The notes beneath the pieces were generated by a model. The model saw nothing but the letters and a program-made list of their open reading frames with translations, ran no database searches and was not told the origin of the DNA. A program made the position numbers and the translations under genes. From Mongoliitalea daihaiensis (GTDB lineage: Bacteria > Bacteroidota > Bacteroidia > Cytophagales > Cyclobacteriaceae), in NCBI RefSeq assembly GCF_021596945.1, contig NZ_CP063779.1:3942001-4006000 (forward strand): DNA of 64,000 nucleotides, given 5' to 3'. Shown in pieces: positions 8,732 to 17,692 of the stretch (its first letter is position 1; every line of letters begins with the position of its first letter).

Positions 8732-9736
8732 TTATTTGAATTTTTCCAATTCAGCCTTCAAACCTTTCTTCATTGGTAATTGCCAAAGCAACTTGCACCA
8801 ATCATGATTTCCTTCAATCAAACCTGGACCTTTTTCAGTGATAACTACATCCCAACCAATGGATCGATTCTGAGGGTGTTTCAGGGCTGCTTTTTCTACC
8901 ATTTCCAATGTTTCTTTCCAAAATGGTACTTGAAAACCCTCTATATTGACTCCGGTAATCGGATGAATGGCTTCATCAGATTTAGTGATATCACTGTATA
9001 CACCAGGTCCAGTAACAATACCTGTTTTATCATCTATTTTAGCGGCTATGTTACCAGCAGCCATATTGTCGACTGGTGAGTTAATGGAAATTCTTAATCG
9101 ACAACCTAATAATTCTACTTCATTACCTGAATTCAACTGAGTAAAAATTCGTACGGTGTTCACTGCTGAAGGGGATAATTTTTGAAGACTCGAGTGTTGG
9201 ATTAAAAATTCTTCGGCTAATTCATAGCCCTCTTGTTCCATAAATTGAATCAAGCTTGCTGGCACAAAATCGATGCTTTCCCTGATTAAGACCCCTTTGC
9301 CACATTTCCCATCCGATACTTTAAGGACAATTTTTCCCGAAGGATTTCGGAGAAGCGCCTGTGCAAGTTGCAAATCTTTTCTTATAGCTTCCAAATCAGC
9401 AACTTGATGCACAAAAAATTCGCCATAGTTCTTATAAAAAAGAGTCTTATCGTCTAGGATATGACGCGCGGATATTGGATTCATCCGTAACTGGTATTCA
9501 TACATGTAGCCTGTACCTGCCCAGTGTTGTCTTTCTTCTTTTGATAATTCAAAGAATCGAAATTGAAAATATTCGAGTAACGAAATATTGTATCGAAATA
9601 CAGAAGATAAAGCATCAAGTGTAATAGATGCATTTGAAGTTCCCGATAACGTAACCGAATGATTTAAAAATTGATAAAACTTCCTCCTATCCAGTTGCTT
9701 AAGATAATACCCTAAATAAAGTAGCCTTTTGAACAT
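8732..9736 (-). CDS. Sugar-transfer-associated ATP-grasp protein
   Basis: The 334-residue protein has an ATP-grasp fold in about residues 90-320. The nucleotide-binding lysine strand and glycine loop are at KIVLKVSDGKCGKGVLI, and the metal ligands near the C terminus at GWDVVITEKGPGLIEGNHDW. It matches the ATP-grasp type usually found next to glycosyltransferases and sugar transferases (PF14397-like). The acceptor and donor are not known. It sits directly upstream of the initiating transferase on the same strand. Confidence 0.7.
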   Translation of the reverse strand: MFKRLLYLGYYLKQLDRRKFYQFLNHSVTLSGTSNASITLDALSSVFRYNISLLEYFQFRFFELSKEERQHWAGTGYMYEYQLRMNPISARHILDDKTLFYKNYGEFFVHQVADLEAIRKDLQLAQALLRNPSGKIVLKVSDGKCGKGVLIRESIDFVPASLIQFMEQEGYELAEEFLIQHSSLQKLSPSAVNTVRIFTQLNSGNEVELLGCRLRISINSPVDNMAAGNIAAKIDDKTGIVTGPGVYSDITKSDEAIHPITGVNIEGFQVPFWKETLEMVEKAALKHPQNRSIGWDVVITEKGPGLIEGNHDWCKLLWQLPMKKGLKAELEKFK

Positions 9737-9842
9737 ATTTGATTTATTTAAAAAATGCTAGCTAATAATTGTTATTGAGGTTCTATTAGACTTAGCAATT
9801 AACTGATTCAAAAGATAAAGATAAGGTGTGTCAACATTATCA

Positions 9843-10970
9843 CTATTCATTTCGAATAATTTCTACCAACTCTCCCGCCGACACGAACTCTACCTCCGGC
9901 CATTTTTGAACAATAGCTTTCAATAATTTCCTCAAATCCCCTAACCCCTTTTCCCTGTTCTTTGGGTCAATATGCCCACAGAAATTCACTCTATGGGAAG
10001 AAATCAGAGCAGGTTTATTCCAACGGAAGGCAGCTTCTATTTGAGTAATCGCCTTGGCTACATGATCAATAGCTGAATCCGTTGGTTCAAAAACCACATT
10101 GCGCACTAGTTCTACCCTATCTTGGGCTTTTTTATAGCCCATACTTGCAAACTGCTTTTTGTATTTCCCAAAACCTAGGTGTTTTCCTTGATAAAAAGGT
10201 CTATCCAAGGCCTCCAAACCCCAGCTTTTCAGTTCTCCTTCCAAATGGGCAGGAAACTGCTGAGCCGGAGGGGTAAATATCTTGGATTGATAGCCATAGA
10301 CTTTTTCAAAAGCTTCCAACCCTTCCTGTATGACTTCAGGAAATCTCTTAGTATCCTCTATAGGATCCCAGAAGGAAAAAGCAGCGGTCCAGCCTATAGA
10401 AGAATAACCCGAAGACCCAATATTTGCTAAAGAGCGATTTTCTAATGAAACCATTAATGCAGGATCTTTTTTGGAGAGCTTTTCTTCAAAAACCTTCAAG
10501 TTAAAGTGTTCCCTTCCATGGAATTCAGGACGCATGAACCCTTTAGCCATACCTTCTTGCCAAAGCTCCCAAGTTCCCTCATAGGCTTTGGGCTGAAGGC
10601 GACTTAACTTTTGAAATGTATCTGGCAATAATTCATAGTGATAGGTCTCATAACCTTCCTCCTGCATTTGTTCGAAATCAATATTACAGGAAAGGGCATA
10701 AGGTGTAAATACAGCAGGATTCCCATTTCTGTCTTTTACAGAATTTAAGACCTTATACAACATCTCTAGGTCCTCCTTGGTCTCAAGGGTATCAAATAAA
10801 TCGAATCGCTGCGCTTTTTGGGGAATTTTTTTACGAATATTTTCTAATGCTTTTTTGGAATCCACACGGACATTCCCATAGTCATCCACTGAAAAAATAA
10901 CCAATTTCCTCTTTGTTCGCCATCCGGGAATATTTTTTAAATTATCTATTAAAAAGTTTCTTATGGACAT
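9843..10970 (-). CDS. Divergent NodB-like polysaccharide deacetylase, copy 1
   Basis: In this 375-residue protein, LVIFSVDDYGN (Asp29-Asp30) matches the DD pair of the NodB motif and HGREH (151-155) matches the HxxxH metal site. SSHRVNFCGHIDPKNREKG near residue 335 is a further conserved block. It shares all of these with the protein at 16574-17692 and the two are paralogues. Deacetylation of a polysaccharide or of a lipid-linked precursor is the likely role. No signal peptide is visible, so it may act in the cytoplasm. Confidence 0.6.
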   Translation of the reverse strand: MSIRNFLIDNLKNIPGWRTKRKLVIFSVDDYGNVRVDSKKALENIRKKIPQKAQRFDLFDTLETKEDLEMLYKVLNSVKDRNGNPAVFTPYALSCNIDFEQMQEEGYETYHYELLPDTFQKLSRLQPKAYEGTWELWQEGMAKGFMRPEFHGREHFNLKVFEEKLSKKDPALMVSLENRSLANIGSSGYSSIGWTAAFSFWDPIEDTKRFPEVIQEGLEAFEKVYGYQSKIFTPPAQQFPAHLEGELKSWGLEALDRPFYQGKHLGFGKYKKQFASMGYKKAQDRVELVRNVVFEPTDSAIDHVAKAITQIEAAFRWNKPALISSHRVNFCGHIDPKNREKGLGDLRKLLKAIVQKWPEVEFVSAGELVEIIRNE

Positions 10971-10974
10971 AACA

Positions 10975-12159
10975 TCAATTTAAACAGTTCAATATGGTAT
11001 TATAAGCAATTTCAGGAGTCAAGCATCTTTTAAAATATGTATTTCCATTTTGCCCCATGGTTGATTTTAAGTCAGGTGATTGATACAACTTCAACAAATT
11101 TTCATGAAATAGTTGATGATCTCCCGCATAAGACCACATACCAGATTGTTCTTCATCCAAAATTTTCCCGAAATCAGTTGCCCTATCCAGACTAGCTAAA
11201 ACTGGGATTCCCACATTGAAATAGTCAAGGGCTTTACTGGGAATATTTGGAATGGTAAAATCTTTATGTAGACTGATCAAACCTATATCACAAACACTCA
11301 GTAAATCCTGATATTCTTGCTTGGGTATGGTTCGCTGGATTTTGATATTGGTCAGTCCTTTCGATTTTGCCTCTGCCTCAATTTTGTTTATTTGAACTCC
11401 TTCGCCTAACAATAAGAAAACAATATCCGGGAATTGAATTACCGACTCTGCTAAAACTAAAACATTTTCAAGTTGCTGAGGCTTGCCCATATTACCACCG
11501 AATACTACCACAAATTTATTTGCGATTCCATACTTCTTTTTTAGAAGTTGAGGGTCGGATCCAAAGCCATTGTAGGGTTTCTGATAGTTTTTTAATTCAT
11601 GTAATTTTACTTCGGATACTTCAGGATTATGTTTCATAACATAATCAATATTCCCTTGAGACATACACCCAATGTAGTCTGCCTCTTTATAGAGTTTTCG
11701 TTCTTTTTTTCTGAAGTAACGGTGAGTCAGCCCCTCTTTTTTCATAAAACCCAAATCCACCGCATTTTGAGGAAAAATATCACGTAAAATCAGGTAAAAC
11801 TTGTTACCAAATTTTCTTTTTATTTTAGCAGCCAAATCCACCAAGGTTATCGGAGGAGTAGGCGAAATTACTAAATCAAATGATTTTTCTTTGTAAAATT
11901 GATTTAAGGCACGCTCAAATTGGAAGGGAAGTAAGACGTTTGAAATTCCTTTTAAATAATTCGGAACGTTCTTAATTGGAAGTGTCTGCGCCCTAAGTAC
12001 TGGAATTCCATTTTCTACATAAATACCTGTCTTCCCGATTCCAGGAGCAACTACCGTCACTTCATGTCCATGGTTCACAAATTCCTCCACCAAAGTCGTG
12101 TACATATTGAACGATTTATTCATGTCTGGAAAAGCGAACATTAAAAATAAAACTTTCAT
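10975..12159 (-). CDS. Glycosyltransferase family 4 (WbuB-like)
   Basis: This 394-residue GT-B enzyme has a WbuB-like N-terminal domain (GHEVTVVAPG, LILRDIFPQNAVDLG) and a C-terminal nucleotide-sugar domain (VVVFGGNMGKPQQLENVL, IPSKALDYFNVGIPVLAS). WbuB-type enzymes accompany the FnlABC genes, which make UDP-L-FucNAc, and probably transfer that sugar. The capEFG genes in the same locus make this the best candidate for the L-FucNAc transferase. It is 3 bp downstream of the next GT4 gene. Confidence 0.75.
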   Translation of the reverse strand: MKVLFLMFAFPDMNKSFNMYTTLVEEFVNHGHEVTVVAPGIGKTGIYVENGIPVLRAQTLPIKNVPNYLKGISNVLLPFQFERALNQFYKEKSFDLVISPTPPITLVDLAAKIKRKFGNKFYLILRDIFPQNAVDLGFMKKEGLTHRYFRKKERKLYKEADYIGCMSQGNIDYVMKHNPEVSEVKLHELKNYQKPYNGFGSDPQLLKKKYGIANKFVVVFGGNMGKPQQLENVLVLAESVIQFPDIVFLLLGEGVQINKIEAEAKSKGLTNIKIQRTIPKQEYQDLLSVCDIGLISLHKDFTIPNIPSKALDYFNVGIPVLASLDRATDFGKILDEEQSGMWSYAGDHQLFHENLLKLYQSPDLKSTMGQNGNTYFKRCLTPEIAYNTILNCLN

Positions 12160-12162
12160 AAA

Positions 12163-13371
12163 TTACTGGACAAGACGAGTGTAGAGATTAAAATATGTAT
12201 TCAGATGTTTATCAAGACCAAAAAGTTTCTCCGCTCTTTTTCTGCAATTCTCAGAATAATTTACCTTGCCTTGGGTAATAATGTATTGAATGGATTTCAA
12301 AAATTTTTGTGGATCAAGGCCAGTGACTATTTCTCCCACTTTAGGACTAACCAACTCTGGTAAGGCAGAAGAATCATTGACAACGCAAGGGGTGCCGCAA
12401 GATAATGCCTCTGCAACAACCATCCCAAATGTTTCAGCAATAGAAGGACTTACAAAAACATCAGCCGCATCATAAAAAACAACTAATTCTTCGATATTCC
12501 TGGTCTTTTGATAACCAAGAATATTTCTTGGTAGGTTTTTGATTTGATTTTCACTCAAACCAATTAAAACAACCCGGTAATTATCATCTAAATACTTTGC
12601 TACTTCTAAAAATATCCTAAGCCCTTTACCATCTGACCATTCATTAGCAACCCCAAGAATTACTTTATATTCGGAAAGACCTAACTTTTTTTTAGAGTCT
12701 GCATGGTCTTTTGGTTTGAAAACGTCCAAGTCAATTCCGTTATAAATTGCTTGCACTGGATATTCCTTTAAAAAAGACTGCTTCACCTGGGACTCTAACC
12801 AGCTAGATACGGCAACTATGGTCAAGTTATCCAAACCTTGAAATGAAGCTTTTTTTCTAATAAAATTGTTTTTGGAATTATCTAATCCTATAGATTCCGG
12901 ATATAAAAAAGAAAGGGGACAGGTATGGCATTGGGTTTTCCATTTGTCGCAACCTACTCTTTCGTAGTAACAACAATGCCCTGTAAACGCCCAGCAATCA
13001 TGTAGTGTCCAAACGACGGGTTTTCCATATTTCTTCAAAAAATCAAAAAGCAATTCTACATTTAAATAATACCCATGAAGGTTATGTAAATGGATTAGAT
13101 CTGGATTTATTTCCGAAATTTGATTGATCAGCTTGGCAGTCGCTCTTTCCGAATGAAATCCATGAGTATCGAAAGCTCTTGTTTGAACCAAATGATTCAA
13201 CTGATCAAGTTTTGAACCGATTTTAAGAGTTTTGGATTTGCTTTTTCTAGCACTTCTACCAAAGGCAACTATACTCTCCCCGTCGTTAGCTATGACAAAA
13301 GCACCAAGATCTTCAACTATCCTTCCTGTGCTGCCTACACCTAGGGTAGAATTTATCTGAAGTAATTTCAT
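12163..13371 (-). CDS. Glycosyltransferase family 4
   Basis: This 402-residue enzyme starts MKLLQINSTLGVGSTGRIVEDL, has VWTLHDCWAFTGHCCYYERVGC (typical of a WcaC/WcaL-like subgroup) and the retaining GT4 signature EX7E in SIAETFGMVVAEALSCGTP. Transfer of one sugar of the repeat unit at the cytoplasmic face is the expected role; donor and acceptor cannot be assigned. The cysteine cluster near residues 120-150 is a feature of this subgroup. Confidence 0.78.
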   Translation of the reverse strand: MKLLQINSTLGVGSTGRIVEDLGAFVIANDGESIVAFGRSARKSKSKTLKIGSKLDQLNHLVQTRAFDTHGFHSERATAKLINQISEINPDLIHLHNLHGYYLNVELLFDFLKKYGKPVVWTLHDCWAFTGHCCYYERVGCDKWKTQCHTCPLSFLYPESIGLDNSKNNFIRKKASFQGLDNLTIVAVSSWLESQVKQSFLKEYPVQAIYNGIDLDVFKPKDHADSKKKLGLSEYKVILGVANEWSDGKGLRIFLEVAKYLDDNYRVVLIGLSENQIKNLPRNILGYQKTRNIEELVVFYDAADVFVSPSIAETFGMVVAEALSCGTPCVVNDSSALPELVSPKVGEIVTGLDPQKFLKSIQYIITQGKVNYSENCRKRAEKLFGLDKHLNTYFNLYTRLVQ

Positions 13372-14436
13372 TTAATTCTGAAATAAAGACTTTTCAAACT
13401 GCTTAACAACATTTTCCTTTTTAAAACGTCCCAAGGAAAGCACAGCATTATTGGACAATTTGTTTATAAGCTGTTTGTCTACAATTAATTGATTGAGTAA
13501 TTCTGCCAATTGGACATCATTTCCTGGCTCAAAAAGCAATCCATTTGATTTATTTGCTATGATCTCTGAAGGTCCTGCTATGCAATCAGAAGCAACGCAG
13601 CATAATCCTACGCTCATAGCTTCCAATAATGCATTTGGAAAACCCTCATAAAAGGATGGTAAAACAAAAATTTGTGACTCTAGAAGTAAATGGGCAAAAT
13701 CCTGCATTTTCCCATGAAAAACGACCTTATCGTCAATTTGAAGTTCTTTACTTAAGTGTTCAAGTGGTTCTCTTTCTTTACCATCTCCTACCAAGTGAAG
13801 TGCCCATTCTTTATTTCGTAATTGAGCGAATGCTTTTAGTAGAACGTGGTGGCCTTTCTCCTTAGACAATCTACCAACGGTAATGATTTGTTTCTTTTGG
13901 ATCGGCCTATCAAAATTGGTTAATTGAACTGGGTTAGGAATTACTGTTATTTTCTTAACCTTATACTTTTTACTAAGAATTTCTTTAGCTCTTTGAGTTT
14001 GAACAATCAATTCGTCTGCAAAACGATAGAAAATCCTGTTTATGGTCTCAATGAAATTGCCCAAAAACAAATTAGGCCCCATCCTATTTGTTATTATCAT
14101 CTTAGGTGGAAGGCCTCTAGTAGCCAAAATTGCGAATGAATTAAACCAATCTCCAAAACAAATGATAGCATCTGGTTTATTTTGCTTTATTAAACCTCGG
14201 ATAAATGGAATAATCCTGATAGCATAAATGAATTTATTGATTTTACTTCTATCAATATCAGGAAAATAAACAGCTATAGAAGGATGTAGATCAAACTCGA
14301 TAGAAGTTTTGAATAAGGAAATTATGAAAACCTTAACTCCCTTTTCAGCCAGTGAATTAGCTAAAAAAACCAGAGCCCTTTCCTGGCCCCCAATTGTCAA
14401 ACCACCTCCAATCAAACAAACAGATTTATTTTTCAC
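13372..14436 (-). CDS. Glycosyltransferase family 4
   Basis: This 354-residue GT-B enzyme starts at GTG. Motifs: CLIGGGLTIGGQERAL at the N terminus, IITVGRLSKEKGHHVLLKAF at the start of the donor domain, and YEGFPNALLEAMSVGLCCVASD with the EX7E pair. It overlaps the ATP-grasp gene (stop at 14426) by 11 bp, suggesting coupled translation, and is directly adjacent to the next GT4 gene. Confidence 0.78.
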   Translation of the reverse strand: MKNKSVCLIGGGLTIGGQERALVFLANSLAEKGVKVFIISLFKTSIEFDLHPSIAVYFPDIDRSKINKFIYAIRIIPFIRGLIKQNKPDAIICFGDWFNSFAILATRGLPPKMIITNRMGPNLFLGNFIETINRIFYRFADELIVQTQRAKEILSKKYKVKKITVIPNPVQLTNFDRPIQKKQIITVGRLSKEKGHHVLLKAFAQLRNKEWALHLVGDGKEREPLEHLSKELQIDDKVVFHGKMQDFAHLLLESQIFVLPSFYEGFPNALLEAMSVGLCCVASDCIAGPSEIIANKSNGLLFEPGNDVQLAELLNQLIVDKQLINKLSNNAVLSLGRFKKENVVKQFEKSLFQN

Positions 14437-15448
14437 TTATCTCATTTAAAACCAAATCCACCATCCATTCACAAGAATCAAACTTTCCTTCATGGAAATT
14501 CAGTTCTTTGTCCCAATATCCGGCACATTGATCGTAGCCTTCTATGGCAAACCCATAGCTAATCTCAACAATCAGTGGATTTTGATACTTATCAAACACA
14601 TAATCAAAAGCTACTACTTGAGCTTTTAAAGAATCTGCAAACTCAAATGATTTTTGGATAAGATTTTCATCAAAATGGTGTTTTTCATAAACGATATTAC
14701 CGCTCCCAGATGCTCTAAAATCATTCTTTCTAACAAGCCGTTTGATGGCAAATGCCTTACCACCAATTACTATGATACGAATATCAAATTCGTTATCCGG
14801 AATAAAGTCTTGAAAACAGACTTCAAATCTTTCTTTTGGCAAAAGCTTTGCATACCTGGGAATATTTAAAATTCTATAACATGATTTTATTACGCCAAAA
14901 AATGAATCCTTACCTTCCCTAAATTTCCTCCACCTCTCCTTTACTACTCCATAATGATCAAATACATTAAATCCAGAAGAAAAGGCCTTATTAATTGAAG
15001 AAATAGCTTGTTTTTTTTTATGCACCAATTTCACATTAGCAGATCCTGCACCTCGTGTCAATTTAAAAACTTTTGGAAAATCAGTATTCTTTACCCACTC
15101 TATGGCTTCTTCTTTGTCCAAAAAATGGTAAGTAGGAACTAAAGGTAATCCCAAGGATTCCAACAAATATTTTTGAGCAATTTTATCATCAAAATGCCAC
15201 CCAGTTCTGAAATTGGGAAAAACCATTTTCCCTGAATGCTCAAGGGCAAAAAGCAGTCTCTTTGCCTTCAAAATATCTTTTGAATTGTCCTGCCAATGAT
15301 GCCACATGAGGGCATCACACTCCTCCAAGTGATGAATGATATCACTATCATAACAATTCACCAATTTATAAGGGATTCCCTTTGACTCACAATATTGAAT
15401 CCACCTTGGAGTGAATCCTAGATTATTATTGTGGATTGCTATCTTCAT
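14426..15448 (-). CDS. RimK-like ATP-grasp protein
   Basis: This is a protein of about 340 residues with an ATP-grasp domain (KVFKLTRGAGSANVKLV as nucleotide loop; VAFDYVFDKYQNPLIVEISYGFA with the C-terminal metal ligands). I chose the ATG at 15448, which gives MKIAIHNNNLGFTPRW, over a TTG two codons upstream. The gene overlaps the 3' end of the CapA-like gene by 23 bp. RimK-like enzymes attach amino acids or other amines to carboxylates. Together with the CapA-like neighbour it may add an amino-acid decoration to the glycan; this is inference. Confidence 0.65.
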   Translation of the reverse strand: MKIAIHNNNLGFTPRWIQYCESKGIPYKLVNCYDSDIIHHLEECDALMWHHWQDNSKDILKAKRLLFALEHSGKMVFPNFRTGWHFDDKIAQKYLLESLGLPLVPTYHFLDKEEAIEWVKNTDFPKVFKLTRGAGSANVKLVHKKKQAISSINKAFSSGFNVFDHYGVVKERWRKFREGKDSFFGVIKSCYRILNIPRYAKLLPKERFEVCFQDFIPDNEFDIRIIVIGGKAFAIKRLVRKNDFRASGSGNIVYEKHHFDENLIQKSFEFADSLKAQVVAFDYVFDKYQNPLIVEISYGFAIEGYDQCAGYWDKELNFHEGKFDSCEWMVDLVLNEISEK

Positions 15449-16565
15449 TTTCAATTATTGAAATTAAAAGTTCTCTATGCGATTCACACTTCAACATATT
15501 TAGTAAAAATAATTTCTTTCGTTTACTCCAAAGACTTGGAAGAAGGTTTCTGTTTTGTAAAGCTTGGAGGACTTTATTGGAATGAGGTTCAATATTTATA
15601 CTATAATATTTTCCGCTTTTTGCTGTCCATGCTTGAAACTCACTCTCTAAATCTTTATCACTTTGAATAATCCTAGATAATTTATCCAATTGATTTAACT
15701 CTTTATCGGCAACCTCTCCTTCCTGTAGCTCAAAAGTATTACCATTTGCACTTTGATAAAAAATATGTGTATTTGAATTAATTTTATTCTCTGAAAAATC
15801 GATTTCTACTGCTATACCTTTGTTCCAATAAGTAAGCTCAGAACCTTTTTTATCAAACAAGAAGTTCCCAACCGAATAATAAATAGGTTTTCCATTGTAC
15901 GATTCAAATCCACTTATGCAGTGCGGATGATGGTTTACAATTGCATCTGCTCCAGCATCCACATAAAACCTTAACAGATCTCTAAATGATTTACTTGGTA
16001 AATTATAATTCTCATGTCCTCCGTGCGTAATTAAAAGCACAAAATCAGCATTTTTTTTAGCTTTTTGAATAGAATAAAAATTAGAGACTGTATCAAATCC
16101 TGCGGCTCCAGGATAATCTCCTTTTGTTGTTGACCATTCATTTTCAGCAAAATTTAAAATGGCTAGTCTTTCCCCCTCCTTGGAAGTATAAATATACGGT
16201 TGTTCTGCGACGGATAAGGAATTTGCGGCTCCAACATAGGCTAATCCAACATTTGCTAAAGCTTCTATAGTATCTTGAAGTCCTTTTGGGCCATAATCCA
16301 TAATATGATTATTAGCCAAGGTAGCGAGACCAAAACCTGAGTTTTTTAAAAAATCAGCAAATACTTTATCTGACTTTAAAGCTGGTCCAGTCTTATTTAT
16401 TGCTTTATTGTGCGTTGTAAGAGGCGACTCCAGGTTAACAACAGCCAAATCCGACTTTTGAATTATGTCAAGAAATTTACAGAATATCTTACTTGGTTCG
16501 TTATTCAATAATTGATTTTTCAATTCAAAATTTGGGTAAAAATCTCCTACGACTAATATTTTCAT
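15426..16565 (-). CDS. CapA/PgsA-like metallophosphatase
   Basis: This 379-residue protein belongs to the CapA family (PGA_cap), a calcineurin-like fold. Motifs: VVGDFYPNF at the N terminus, VVNLESPLT, LATLANNHIMDYG, THGGHENYN and VNHHPHCISGFE. Members are needed for poly-gamma-glutamate capsules, but many lie in other surface-glycan loci. No signal peptide or membrane anchor is visible in this protein. Its overlap with an ATP-grasp gene suggests that the two act in one modification step. Confidence 0.75.
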   Translation of the reverse strand: MKILVVGDFYPNFELKNQLLNNEPSKIFCKFLDIIQKSDLAVVNLESPLTTHNKAINKTGPALKSDKVFADFLKNSGFGLATLANNHIMDYGPKGLQDTIEALANVGLAYVGAANSLSVAEQPYIYTSKEGERLAILNFAENEWSTTKGDYPGAAGFDTVSNFYSIQKAKKNADFVLLITHGGHENYNLPSKSFRDLLRFYVDAGADAIVNHHPHCISGFESYNGKPIYYSVGNFLFDKKGSELTYWNKGIAVEIDFSENKINSNTHIFYQSANGNTFELQEGEVADKELNQLDKLSRIIQSDKDLESEFQAWTAKSGKYYSINIEPHSNKVLQALQNRNLLPSLWSKRKKLFLLNMLKCESHRELLISIIENEDSNPQ

Positions 16566-16573
16566 AATAAAGT

Positions 16574-17692
16574 TTATGAATTGTAAATTTTTCCAGCAAG
16601 TTTTTCAGAATTTGAAAATTTTACATCTGGCCACTTTGTCAAAATTCTTCTTATTAAATCATTTAATAATTCTAGTCCTCTCTCCCTATTTTTAGGGTTT
16701 AAAGAACCTATATAATTTACTCTATGGGTATCAATAATGGCAGGCCTGTTATTCGAAAAGGATACTTCAATTTGTTTCAATGCCGAATTAACCCAATCTT
16801 TATTCAAATCTGAAGATGGTTCAAAAAGAACATTTCTAATAAGATACCCTATTCCTGATTTGGACTTTTTACCAAGATAATTTTTAACAACTCCTTGTTT
16901 TTTTTCTTGAATAGATGGTAAAATTTGGGAAGAGCCCCCCTGCATGCTTTGAATCCCATATCTTTTTGAAACCTCTTCAACCATAGTTCCCCATACATAA
17001 TTGGGAGCTATGAATGTTTTTGGAGAAAACTCAAAGGTATCTTCAAAAATCTGTAAACCTTCACTAATTATTTGTTCTATCAATTTGGCATCATGCCCAA
17101 TTTCATCAAAGACTGCTAAGTATGATCCACGTTTTTCAGGTACGATATGACCGCTAATGGCAAACATTTCATGATTAAACCCAATCAGTGTGTCTTTTCG
17201 TTTATTTTTTAAATCGGTAAGCCAGCGCTTGATATTCACATGTTCTCTCCCATGAAATTGCGGATACATTACGCCTTCTGAAATCCCTTTATACCAATAG
17301 TTTATTATATTTTCCGATGAAAAAGGTCGATATGTATCAGTAAAGGGTTTATAGTAATATGTTGAAAAATCAGACTCCTTTATCTTTTGAAAATCAGGGT
17401 TAGCCATTATTGTATTAAAAGTAAATTGAGGGCGATTCCCTTCCACATCTTTGTATTTAACCAGAACATTAAATAGGCTTTCTAAATCCTGATTTGTTTC
17501 CAAAGCATCATTTAACATGTAATGACACCTATCAATAGCTACTCCATTTTTTTTTAACTCCTCAAGAACTTCATTTGACGAAGTTCGAATGGCTCCCCAA
17601 TCATCTGATTCAAAAACAACAATCTTTTCATTGGTTTTCCAACCTCGGTATTGATTAATTACCTCAATTCCTCTGTTAAGGATCTTATTCAC
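16574..17692 (-). CDS. Divergent NodB-like polysaccharide deacetylase, copy 2
   Basis: This is the paralogue of 9843-10970: FESDDWGAI carries the Asp pair, HGREH the metal-binding HxxxH, and IDTHRVNYIGSLNPKNRERG the C-terminal block. There is no ATG at the 5' end; GTG at 17692 and TTG at 17701 are both possible, and GTG aligns best with copy 1. The start overlaps the 3' end of capG by a few bases. Two divergent deacetylase-like proteins in one locus suggest two different N-acetyl or O-acetyl positions to be removed. Confidence 0.58.
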   Translation of the reverse strand: MNKILNRGIEVINQYRGWKTNEKIVVFESDDWGAIRTSSNEVLEELKKNGVAIDRCHYMLNDALETNQDLESLFNVLVKYKDVEGNRPQFTFNTIMANPDFQKIKESDFSTYYYKPFTDTYRPFSSENIINYWYKGISEGVMYPQFHGREHVNIKRWLTDLKNKRKDTLIGFNHEMFAISGHIVPEKRGSYLAVFDEIGHDAKLIEQIISEGLQIFEDTFEFSPKTFIAPNYVWGTMVEEVSKRYGIQSMQGGSSQILPSIQEKKQGVVKNYLGKKSKSGIGYLIRNVLFEPSSDLNKDWVNSALKQIEVSFSNNRPAIIDTHRVNYIGSLNPKNRERGLELLNDLIRRILTKWPDVKFSNSEKLAGKIYNS

